From DASQYE01 sp036389675 (GTDB taxonomy: Bacteria > Acidobacteriota > Blastocatellia > Pyrinomonadales > Pyrinomonadaceae): a stretch of DNA of 64,000 bases. Made by a program: the position numbers and the translations under genes. Below the pieces are notes generated by a model. It ran no database searches, had not been told where the DNA came from, and worked only from the letters and a program-made list of their open reading frames with translations. Below are positions 25,606 through 33,455 of this stretch, piece by piece (the stretch's first letter is position 1; each line of letters starts with the position of its first letter). The stretch is taken from assembly GCA_036389675.1 (NCBI GenBank), contig DASVWI010000012.1, positions 310,001 to 374,000 on the forward strand, given 5' to 3'.

Positions 25606-27865
25606 AAGACATACTCCTGTCGTAAGCTCCCGCATCACAGAAAACCAGAAGGTCGCCGACGCGCGCCCCCGCCGGCAACTCGACGTAGCGCGCGACGATG
25701 TCGTGCTCCATGCAGAGTCGTCCCATGAGATGCGTCTTGCCGCGTTTTAAGACTTGCCACTCAAGGGTCTGCGGGTTCTGCCATAAGATTCTATGCGGCT
25801 GAAAGAAGTGCATGGGCAGCTCTGCGATTGAGCCGTCGACGACCGCCTCCTTGATCTCTTCATCCGTCTCTTCAAATTCCAGCAGCCGCATCGCCAGCGC
25901 CATGGTCGGCTGTGCAATCGCTTTGCCGGGCTCCGAAATGATGTGCTTGACGTGGCGCAGAAAATCGGGCGCGCGCCGGACGGCGCTGGCGAAACGGTCG
26001 TCCGCCTCAACGTGCCAGTCGTCGGGAAACCACCCGCCGCCGACATCTAAGTACTCTATCTCGCGCCCCGTCAGCCCTTCTACGGAATGAGCCCACCTGA
26101 GCATTGATTCGTACAGATGCCACCACTGGCTGACGCCGACGTTGCTGCTCGCCATGTGGAAGTGGACGCCGAACGAGCAATCGTCCGGCAGCAGCTCAAT
26201 CGCGTCGGAGAGCGTCTCGAGCGCCTCCGGCGTATCGAGCGGGATGCCGAAGCGCGAGGCGATGTTAGGTGTCCGCAGGCGCACGCCGACGACTTTCGAC
26301 TGAAGCTCTTTTCTCTGCATGCTCGCGGCGACGCGCTTGAGGTCTGCGATAGAGTCGCAGAAGACGGCGTGCAGTTTGGCTTTGGGCAAAAGCCCTTCGG
26401 GCCACCACTTGCCCGGCCCGTTGAGGACGACCTGCTCGGGCTTGAATCCCGCCTTGAGTGCCTTCTGTACTTCGAGCAGGCTGATGGCCTCGGCCAGAAA
26501 GCCGTTGTCGCGCGCCATCCTGAGCAGCCGCTCGTCCGGGTTCGTCTTGATGCTGTAAGCGTTCGTCACTTTGACGGAAGAGGTGCTGAGCCCAGCAGCC
26601 AGACTGGACGCGCGCTTGAAAAGGGAAGAGGCCGTGCTTTCGAGAAAGAGCCAGCCCGGCGTCTCTATCTCTGCGAAGTCGTAAGCCTTAATGTCATTGA
26701 CGAATGAAGGCGGAACAACCGGCTCGTCTCGCACGCTTTCAGCACCGCTGTGCTCGTCACCGTTGCCGTTGTTCGCCGCAATCGCATGCATCTTGTGCAG
26801 CCGCTTCGCCAGCTCAAGCGTGCCCGACGGATGTTTTAACGAAAAGCCTATAGCGCCCGGATAGGGTTCGGGCAGCGGCGGCAATGGGAATCCTGAGCGC
26901 ACGGGAATTTCCATCACCACGCGCGTGAACTCTTCGCCGACGGCCTCTGCTTTGCGAGCCGCGATGCCCGTCGCCCTTTCAACGAGCAGGGCCGGCAGAT
27001 TGCGCCCGGCAAGCGTCGAGCCGTGAATCCACGCGGGAAACCTCGGGTTACATTCCAGCAGCCACAACTGCCCGTCCATATCGCGCACCATCTCCAGCTC
27101 CGCGCCGCCAGTCCAGTTCAACTCTCTCACTATCCTGCGAAGCTCGGCGACGAACTCCTCCGGCACTTCGGTCACATCGCCGGCCCATGTCTTACCCTCC
27201 TCGGTCAATTCACGCTTACGCATATAGACGCACTCCACAAGCTCGCCCTTGTAAGCGCAGAAGCAGACCGATTCTTCGTAGCCCGTGACGTGAATCTGTA
27301 GGAACAGTCGCTCGGTCGACCACGCGCGCGCCAGCACCGCGCGCAACGTCTCGAAGGCGTCCCAGCTATGTGTGCGTATGGCTTCGTAGTACGGGCCTTT
27401 GAGCCAGACCTTCCAATCATGCTGGCGGCAAAAAGCGTGCAGCTCCCAGTTGGAATGTTCCGTGGAGATGAAAGTGGGGATACGCACGGGCAGGCCCTTG
27501 TGCCCCTCAATGGCAGGCTTGCCCATCTGTCTGAGGGCGGCAGCCTGTGGCGTGAGCAGGTTCTTATGACCGTCAGGGAAGACCGTGGCGAGCCACATCA
27601 GTTCGAGATCGAAACCGGAAATCCAGAGCGCGCCGGAATCCAGAGCCTCTTTGATCTCGGTCGCATACGACTCCATGTTGATCTCTTCCCAGGGTCTTTG
27701 CAGCCACAACTCATCTATGTCAGGCCAGTGTATTCCCGAGCAGCGATTGGAATACTCGACGCCGATCAGTGTGGCGTTCGGGTAGGCCGCTCGCAGCGAG
27801 CGAGCGATGCCGACACCGGGCTGCGGATTTGTTCCGCTGTAAAGTCCGCTGATGTAAATTTTCAT
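25586..27865 (-). CDS. ATP-grasp ligase fused to fold-III PLP-dependent decarboxylase
   Basis: This 759-residue two-domain enzyme has an N-terminal ATP-grasp domain (about 1-330). Visible marks are KVWLKGPYYEA, LFLQIHVTGYEESV and the metal-binding end GGAELEMVRDMDGQLWLLECNPRFPAW, cited here as GGAELEM and LLECNPRFPAW. A linker rich in N/G/E follows. The C-terminal Orn/Lys/DAP-type decarboxylase (about 400-759) has AYSIKTN (PLP lysine), SRFG, GVHFHMASS, LDVGGGWF, EPGKAI, CMEHD and DAGAYDRSMSYVFG, so all usual catalytic positions are present. AGAAGGAA precedes the ATG. It could ligate a carboxylate to an amine and decarboxylate an amino acid or its product. The substrate is unknown. Confidence 0.85.
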   Translation of the reverse strand: MKIYISGLYSGTNPQPGVGIARSLRAAYPNATLIGVEYSNRCSGIHWPDIDELWLQRPWEEINMESYATEIKEALDSGALWISGFDLELMWLATVFPDGHKNLLTPQAAALRQMGKPAIEGHKGLPVRIPTFISTEHSNWELHAFCRQHDWKVWLKGPYYEAIRTHSWDAFETLRAVLARAWSTERLFLQIHVTGYEESVCFCAYKGELVECVYMRKRELTEEGKTWAGDVTEVPEEFVAELRRIVRELNWTGGAELEMVRDMDGQLWLLECNPRFPAWIHGSTLAGRNLPALLVERATGIAARKAEAVGEEFTRVVMEIPVRSGFPLPPLPEPYPGAIGFSLKHPSGTLELAKRLHKMHAIAANNGNGDEHSGAESVRDEPVVPPSFVNDIKAYDFAEIETPGWLFLESTASSLFKRASSLAAGLSTSSVKVTNAYSIKTNPDERLLRMARDNGFLAEAISLLEVQKALKAGFKPEQVVLNGPGKWWPEGLLPKAKLHAVFCDSIADLKRVAASMQRKELQSKVVGVRLRTPNIASRFGIPLDTPEALETLSDAIELLPDDCSFGVHFHMASSNVGVSQWWHLYESMLRWAHSVEGLTGREIEYLDVGGGWFPDDWHVEADDRFASAVRRAPDFLRHVKHIISEPGKAIAQPTMALAMRLLEFEETDEEIKEAVVDGSIAELPMHFFQPHRILWQNPQTLEWQVLKRGKTHLMGRLCMEHDIVARYVELPAGARVGDLLVFCDAGAYDRSMSYVFGRG

Positions 27866-28196
27866 AAATTCCTTCTCGGGCGTGAGGTAAAGCGCAGGCG
27901 ACGACTATTTCCTACTTGACGACTACCTGACAAAAGCCCCCTTGTTAAGAACTACCGAACGTGACACCGAAGAAAAACTGCCATGATACCGGGTGCGATG
28001 GGAGAAAGGCTCATGACAGTCTTAATCAGATGATGTTGTAGATAAATTAAAATATATTAGTTCCCTCTCCGAGCTGTCTGTACGCTTCTGTACGAACTGT
28101 TAACATTTCCGAAACCGAGATAGAGACGCGTACCTTGCAACGGCGCGCGAAAGATCATGCCCGCCATCGTGCCGCGCTCAAACTTTGTCGCCACGC
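27866..28196. other. Promoter region of the ATP-grasp/decarboxylase gene
   Basis: About 330 bases without a convincing gene. It includes an AT-rich stretch (28033-28054) reading TAATATATTTTAAT on the minus strand, a likely -10 area, and a pair of direct repeats just upstream of it. Peptides of 16 and 20 codons are possible but unsupported. Confidence 0.5.
28077..28094. promoter_or_regulatory. Tandem 8-bp direct repeat with 10-bp period, candidate operator
   Basis: TCTGTACG occurs at 28077-28084 and again at 28087-28094, one helical turn apart. It lies upstream (minus strand) of the AT-rich promoter-like stretch serving the ATP-grasp/decarboxylase gene. A dimeric activator could bind here; this is inference. 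Confidence 0.3.
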
Positions 28197-28964
28197 TCAG
28201 CCGGAGGTGCAGGCCCAGAGCGCGGGGGTCGAAGCCAGATTGTATTCCGGGACGGGAATACGTTTTTTGAATTTGTCTGTGAAATGGCCGTCCACCCTGA
28301 TGCTGAAGGAGAGCCCTTCGCAGGGGTCGCTGCCATGAAACTGATTGACCGAATCAAACCATGCGCTGTGTGATGCGACGTACAGCCTCTCATTGGTTAT
28401 ATGGTTGAGCAGATAGAACGGCTTTTTCAGATTCGTGCGAAACCAGATGAAGTCATGGCACAATTCCGTCTCCGTATGGTCTCTGTGCGCCGAGACGGGA
28501 CGGCTCACGTCGTCATACATGATGAGCATTCTGCCCGTAGACTTGAAAGGCAGAGTGGCGATGAAATCCATCAGCGGCGCGAACTCTGCGGTGGCCTCGG
28601 TCGGCTCCCACAACTCCGTCCTGTCAAGATCGAAATAGTTGTCCGGCTCCTTGGAGCGCGCCAGGTAGATCATTCTTGAGCCGGGCCTGTCCGGCGCGGA
28701 ATCCTTCAGCCTGTAAGGGCCTGTGTAGAATTGCAGATCGCTTTGTGCCCGGATGTGCTGGCTCACCCTCTCAGTGATGTACTCGTCCAGAGACTTCAGC
28801 TTCTGCACATCTATAAACTCGTCGAAGGATTTGTAGCAGGGATAGCTGATTCGCGGGTCAACGCGTGCTTCATTCGTCGCCGTGTCAAAACCTGCGCCGG
28901 CAGCGTCTCCACTCATTGACGCCCGGGCACACTCGCTCTGATTCTGTTTCGCTTTGGGATTCAT
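28197..28964 (-). CDS. Putative 2-oxoglutarate/Fe(II) oxygenase (aspartyl/asparaginyl hydroxylase-like)
   Basis: The C-terminal half has the double-stranded beta-helix pattern: SAHRDHTETELCHDF (HxD iron ligands), YLLNHITNERLYV, FDSVNQFHGSDP (distal His) and LSFSIRVDGHF (Arg for 2-oxoglutarate). This would hydroxylate or desaturate an amino-acid-type substrate using O2, Fe(II) and 2-oxoglutarate. The N-terminus is uncertain: ATG 28964 (MNPKAKQ) and ATG 28916 are both possible, and the frame is open for another 330 bases. It precedes the ATP-grasp/decarboxylase gene on the same strand by about 330 bases, so it may belong to the same pathway. Confidence 0.75.
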   Translation of the reverse strand: MNPKAKQNQSECARASMSGDAAGAGFDTATNEARVDPRISYPCYKSFDEFIDVQKLKSLDEYITERVSQHIRAQSDLQFYTGPYRLKDSAPDRPGSRMIYLARSKEPDNYFDLDRTELWEPTEATAEFAPLMDFIATLPFKSTGRMLIMYDDVSRPVSAHRDHTETELCHDFIWFRTNLKKPFYLLNHITNERLYVASHSAWFDSVNQFHGSDPCEGLSFSIRVDGHFTDKFKKRIPVPEYNLASTPALWACTSG

Positions 28965-29299
28965 AGTGTTCAGGTCTGCAATCGAATCGCCCGACGCTTC
29001 AGGTCGATGCGAACCCGAAGCCCCCTTGTTTTTGGTAAGAAAGCTTGCGTAGATACTACGGCACTTCGCAGATTCGAGCAACATCATCAACACGATGCCC
29101 GCGACCTGAGGATCGGTCACGGCCAGCGTCGACGCTGAGAGCGATGGTGCTTCCCCGTGGCACGCTGGCCGCATGCATAACATCCACGGCGAAATTTGCT
29201 TTGAACTTGAGCCCCGTCTGGCGATAATAAACGAACCGCCACTGCGCCGGGGCGTGATAACGACTGTCCCGCTACTTCCAGACAAAAAGGATTTCGCCA
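28965..29299. other. Intergenic region between oxygenase and coiled-coil gene
   Basis: About 335 bases between divergent genes. The oxygenase frame continues through it, but the added residues are low-quality and no start has a clear ribosome-binding site. I see no other feature except the Shine-Dalgarno of the next gene. Confidence 0.45.
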
Positions 29300-29959
29300 A
29301 TGACCAAGCGAGCAGGATTTTTCCCGGTTGTGATTTGTGTCATGACGCTTACGAGCATCACGTCGTTTGCTCAAACCCCCGAACGTCGTCAAGCGGGTTC
29401 GCCGACTCAGGAACAATCGCCAGCGCTTCCGCCGAATGCCGGCTCCGCCGAGACGGTGGCAAACGAAATCAGTCTCCTGCGAAAATCGCTGCAAACCTTG
29501 AACGCCCGGCTGCGCGAGATCAGCGAAAAACTGCTCTCCAACGACGCAAGACAAGGCGGCTCGGCCAACGACGAGCAAAATCGCATCTCGCGCAGCTTAG
29601 ACCTCTTAAGCCGCAGCGAACAGCGCGCCGAAGTCTTACGAAAACAACTGCTCGAACTGATTGAAAAAGAGACCGCGTTCAAAGGCCGGCTGGTGCAGAT
29701 CGATGAAGACCTGCGCCCCGAAAGTATCGAGCGCAGCTTATCGCTGGTCGGCACAACGCGCACTCTCGAACTGCGGGACGTTCGCCGTCGCGTGTTGGAA
29801 AACGAGCGAAGGGGGGTTGATAGCCTGCTCAATCAAACTGTTCAAATGCGCGTCCGGCTCGAAGAGGACGTGCGACAGTCTGACGCGCTCGTCGCAAGGC
29901 TACGCCAGCGCCTGCTCCCCCTGATTGAAAAAGAGATCGAGAAGATCAATCCCAATTAA
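29300..29959 (+). CDS. Secreted coiled-coil protein of unknown function
   Basis: The 219-residue product has a signal peptide (MTKRAGFFPVVICVMTLTS..SFAQ, about 1-25), a Pro/Gln/Ser linker, and then an almost wholly helical Leu/Arg/Glu-rich region (about 50-215) predicted to be coiled coil. AAGGA lies 8 bases before the ATG. No family is recognised. It is convergent with the kinase gene and divergent from the oxygenase. A periplasmic structural or scaffolding role is a guess from composition. Confidence 0.75.
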   Translation: MTKRAGFFPVVICVMTLTSITSFAQTPERRQAGSPTQEQSPALPPNAGSAETVANEISLLRKSLQTLNARLREISEKLLSNDARQGGSANDEQNRISRSLDLLSRSEQRAEVLRKQLLELIEKETAFKGRLVQIDEDLRPESIERSLSLVGTTRTLELRDVRRRVLENERRGVDSLLNQTVQMRVRLEEDVRQSDALVARLRQRLLPLIEKEIEKINPN

Positions 29960-30005
29960 AGTAATCGATTACTTGTCAACCGTTATAAACTCCCCGCCGG
30001 ATGAA

Positions 30006-32594
30006 TTACAGCCTGCCACGATATTCGGCTGCCCTGTCCGGCTTTTTCCAGTTTTCGTAGAGTGTGACGAGACGCCGCAGCGCGAGCTTTGTGCCGGGGG
30101 CGTCCGTGCCCGTTAAGCTCTTTAGATTTTCGTAGCTCTCAAGCAGCAGTGGCTCTGCTTCGTCGTAACGGGCCTGCGCCGTGAGGCACTCGCCGAGCGC
30201 ACTTTCGGCCATCGCGATATTACCGGGGCTGCCCGGAGCATTCCCTCTGTGCCAGCCGAGCGCTCGACGCAGCAACGGCTCGGCTTCTACGGCCCTTCCG
30301 GTGCGCGTCAGAGAGAGGCCGAGATGGGCCAGCAGGATGGCGAAGTCGGGCGAGTTTGTTAACCCGATCTTAGGGCCTATCTCCAATGCCTTAGAGCCTT
30401 CCTCCACAGCTTTGGCGTAATCGCCCTTGGTGAAGTAGGTTATGCAAAGATAGGATTTCGACATGTATACGGGAAGCGATTCGCCCTGCTTTCGGGTAAT
30501 TTTATCGGCTTCGAGCAGCGCATTGATACCCTCGTCATGCTTCCCCTTTAAGGAGAGCAACCGCCCCAGACCTATCAGGGCCGTCGCCATCCTCAGCTCA
30601 TAACGCTGTGGCAGGGTGCGAAAGATAGCGATTGACTTGTGGTAAGTAGCTTCGGCGCTGTCCAGATCGCCCGAGAACTGCTCAGCACGTGCCAGCGAAA
30701 CGAGCGCGTAGGCGTAGTCTTCATTATTTTCGCCCGAGACTTTGTTGTATATGGAGACGGATTCCTGCAACAACTGTCTGGCCCTTTCAAGCCCCTCTTT
30801 ATTTGCGCTCCGGCGGACGTAAAGCTCGCCTAAGACGAAAAGGCCGAAGGCCAGTTCTTTGCTGCCCTGCGGCGAGAGTTTGCGCTCGACCGCGACGGCC
30901 TCGTTCAAGAGTTGTTCGGCCTCCTCCGACTGGCCTTTATTAAGAAGGGCCGCGCCGAGCGTGATTTTGTTGTGCGCCGTCACGCCCGTTTCCGCGCCGT
31001 ACAATTCCAGATTGAGTTTGAGGGACTCGCGCGAATACTTCTCGGCCTCGTCCATGAGGCCCACGTCAAAGTAGGTCTGTCCGATGGTCAACAGCGCCTG
31101 AGCCCGCAGGTCGGGCTGGTCGGCAAACTCCGCGTCTATGCGCGCCGCCGCGTCATTCAAGACCTCTATGACTTTCACCTCCCGGCCCTTCTGTTCGGGC
31201 GAGGCGGCGGACAAAATGGACTTCAAAAAGTTATTGAGCCGATCTGCGCGGGCCATCTCGCGCCGCGCCTGATTTCGCTCGCGCGCCGCGACGCGCGCCT
31301 GCCAGACGCTCACGAACAGGCCCGCGAGGATAGCCAGAAAGATCAGTGAGACGGCTGCCACGCCGATCCTGTTTCGCCCGACGAACTTTGACGCGCGGTA
31401 AGCGAAAGTGTCCCTGCGCGCCGTGACCGGAAGCCCTTCCATGTAGCGGCGTATGTCTTCGGCAAACTGTGCCGCCGATGGATAACGTCGTTCGGGCTCT
31501 TTCCGCAGAGCCTTGAGCACTATGTTATCTAAATCGCCGCGCAGGCGGCGGCGCAGGGCTTCAGGCGTTTCGCCCCTGGCCTCCCCGACCGTGCCGGGCG
31601 TGACGCGCGTCGTGCGCTGTCCGACCCTGATCTCCTGCGTGCGAATGACAGCCGTGCTCGGCCTCTCCGGCTCGGTTTCGCAGACGAGACGTTCTATCTC
31701 AAGCGGCGAAGCCTGCATGAAATGGTAAGGCGCGTGTCCGGTCAGGAGACGATAGAGCAGTATGCCAAGGCTGTAAACGTCGCTCACGGTTGTGATGTTG
31801 TGGCCTCGTATCTGTTCCGGGCTGGCATATTCGGGCGTCATCAGGCGCAAGTCCGTCGCGGTGGCCGAAAGGGTCTGCGCGGCCAGCTCCGGGTTCAGGA
31901 GCTTGGCGATGCCGAAGTCCAGAAGCTTCGGCTCGCCCTCGGAAGTAATCAGTATGTTCGAGGGCTTGAGATCGCGGTGGATGATCAGGTTCTGATGGGC
32001 GAACTCGACGACCGAGCAGATTTTACGGAACAGCACCAGCCGCTCGTCCGTCCTGAGCTTACGTTCGTCGCAATAGCTGTCGACCGGCTGGCCCTCTATG
32101 TATTCCATCACGAAATAAGGCAGGCCGTCTTCCGTGATGCCGCCGTCGAGCAGGCGCGCTATGTTGGGATGTTCGAGCGAAGCCAGTATCTGTCGCTCTG
32201 TGCGGAAGCGGCGGACTATCTCGTCGGAGTCCATGCCGCGGCGCAGGATTTTGACGGCGACCTGCTTTTTAAACTGATCGTCGGCGCGCACCGCCAGCAG
32301 CACGAGCCCCATCCCGCCGTGCCCCAACTCCCGCAGCACGCGATACTGCCCGAGCGTCCGCCCCGCCCAAATATAGGCTTCGCCTTCCAGAAGGATGTCC
32401 GAGGCGGAAGCCATCGCGGGCCGCTCTATGAATGGGCCAGCCCCCTCGTGCGACTCCATGAGCAACTCAAGCTCGCGCAGCATCTCCGGGTCGTCCCCGC
32501 AGCGCTTGAGAAGAAACGTGCGACGCTCTTTGTGCTCAAGCTCGACAGCCGCGTGGAAAATCTCTTTAACTTGTAACCATCGGTCAGGCGTCAT
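30006..32594 (-). CDS. Serine/threonine protein kinase with transmembrane segment and TPR domain
   Basis: The 862-residue eukaryotic-type kinase has a helical start (about 1-75), then a kinase domain (about 85-395) with LGHGGMG (P-loop), VAVKILR (Lys), HRDLKPSNIL (catalytic loop), LLDFGIA (metal Asp) and PEYASPEQI. A membrane span follows near 412-435 (GVAAVSLIFLAILAGLFVSV). About seven C-terminal tetratricopeptide units lie outside the membrane. The layout is typical of acidobacterial PknB-like sensors. It follows an ECF sigma gene by 80 bases on the same strand, with a palindromic repeat between them, so it probably works in the same regulatory module. Confidence 0.93.
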   Translation of the reverse strand: MTPDRWLQVKEIFHAAVELEHKERRTFLLKRCGDDPEMLRELELLMESHEGAGPFIERPAMASASDILLEGEAYIWAGRTLGQYRVLRELGHGGMGLVLLAVRADDQFKKQVAVKILRRGMDSDEIVRRFRTERQILASLEHPNIARLLDGGITEDGLPYFVMEYIEGQPVDSYCDERKLRTDERLVLFRKICSVVEFAHQNLIIHRDLKPSNILITSEGEPKLLDFGIAKLLNPELAAQTLSATATDLRLMTPEYASPEQIRGHNITTVSDVYSLGILLYRLLTGHAPYHFMQASPLEIERLVCETEPERPSTAVIRTQEIRVGQRTTRVTPGTVGEARGETPEALRRRLRGDLDNIVLKALRKEPERRYPSAAQFAEDIRRYMEGLPVTARRDTFAYRASKFVGRNRIGVAAVSLIFLAILAGLFVSVWQARVAARERNQARREMARADRLNNFLKSILSAASPEQKGREVKVIEVLNDAAARIDAEFADQPDLRAQALLTIGQTYFDVGLMDEAEKYSRESLKLNLELYGAETGVTAHNKITLGAALLNKGQSEEAEQLLNEAVAVERKLSPQGSKELAFGLFVLGELYVRRSANKEGLERARQLLQESVSIYNKVSGENNEDYAYALVSLARAEQFSGDLDSAEATYHKSIAIFRTLPQRYELRMATALIGLGRLLSLKGKHDEGINALLEADKITRKQGESLPVYMSKSYLCITYFTKGDYAKAVEEGSKALEIGPKIGLTNSPDFAILLAHLGLSLTRTGRAVEAEPLLRRALGWHRGNAPGSPGNIAMAESALGECLTAQARYDEAEPLLLESYENLKSLTGTDAPGTKLALRRLVTLYENWKKPDRAAEYRGRL

Positions 32595-32601
32595 AAGAAG
32601 A

Positions 32602-32677
32602 AAGGATGAAGGATGAAGGATGAAAGGAATGCTTCAATGACTTGAAAGCTTTTACTTCATCCTTCCGCCTTCCTTTA
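32602..32677. repeat. Dispersed palindromic repeat, copy B
   Basis: This is an imperfect inverted repeat: GGATGAAGGATGAAGGATGA, then GGAATGCTTC, spacer, AAGCTTTTACTTCATCC and TTCCGCCTTCC. It shares the core with copies at 12741-12834 and 37231-37340. It fills the gap between the sigma factor stop and the kinase start and overlaps the sigma stop codon. Confidence 0.75.
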
Positions 32678-33241
32678 AAGCTCGCGCACGATCCGTTTGT
32701 GCAGCCAGGCTTTCGCCATCTGCCATTCGCGTTTGACAGTGGCAGGCGAAATTCTCATAGCCTCAGCCGTCTCGTCAATAGTCAGGCCGCCGAAAAATCT
32801 GAGCTCGACGATCCTGCTCTGTGCCGGGTCAAACTCGGCGAGGGCTTTCAGCGCATCGTCGAGCGCCACCAGATCAACCTCTCTTTGCTGTGGAAAGCTG
32901 ACGGCTTCTTCGAGCGCGATTTTAGTGAGGCCACCGCCGCGCTTCTGCGCCTGTTTCTCGCGCGCGTGGTCGACCAGTATGTGCCGCATGACCTGCGCGG
33001 CCAGCGCGAAGAAGTGCGCGCGATTCTGCCATGTGACGTTCTTCCAATCTATCAGACGAATGTAAGCCTCGTGAACGAGCGCCGTGGCTTGCAGCGTGTG
33101 GTTGGCCCGCTCGTCTTCAAGATAGCCTTGCGCCAGACGCCTCAGTTCCCCGTAGACGAGCGGCATCAGGCGCGCGGGCACAGACTCATTTCCGTCGCTC
33201 AATTCGCGCAGGGATTGCGTGACATCCTGTGTCGAGGTCAT
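32675..33241 (-). CDS. ECF-type RNA polymerase sigma factor (acidobacterial kinase-associated type)
   Basis: The 188-residue product (MTSTQDVTQSL...) has sigma region 2 (VYGELRRLAQGYL, LQATALVHEAYIRL, RAHFFALAAQVMRHILVDHAR) and region 4 (DPAQSRIVELRFFGGLTIDE, ISPATVKREWQMAKAWL). This matches the ECF group that lacks a classic anti-sigma factor and is usually linked to Ser/Thr kinases. Here it is directly upstream of such a kinase. The start at 33241 is chosen over an earlier one because the extra residues look non-coding. Its stop lies within palindromic repeat copy B. Confidence 0.92.
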   Translation of the reverse strand: MTSTQDVTQSLRELSDGNESVPARLMPLVYGELRRLAQGYLEDERANHTLQATALVHEAYIRLIDWKNVTWQNRAHFFALAAQVMRHILVDHAREKQAQKRGGGLTKIALEEAVSFPQQREVDLVALDDALKALAEFDPAQSRIVELRFFGGLTIDETAEAMRISPATVKREWQMAKAWLHKRIVREL

Positions 33242-33455
33242 CAGGAATAAACCTTGTTGCGGAGCAGTCGGCAGGTTATTAGCCGTCCTTGATTCCCGCA
33301 AATTATACGATCTTCGCCCATCGGAAGAAACTTTTTTCCCCGACCTGAGCCGATTCGCCGTCTTTTTCCGCCTTGTAGGTCGAAAGCGAGACCCTTACCC
33401 AAGCTAAAGACCGCACGATGTCGCCGTGCCGACCGTGCCAAAAGGAGTTTGACCC

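Noticed and set aside
27866..28196. 16- and 20-codon peptides upstream of the ATP-grasp gene as a RiPP precursor
   Set aside because: Too short, no ribosome-binding sites, no leader/core pattern. Nothing beyond position supports them.
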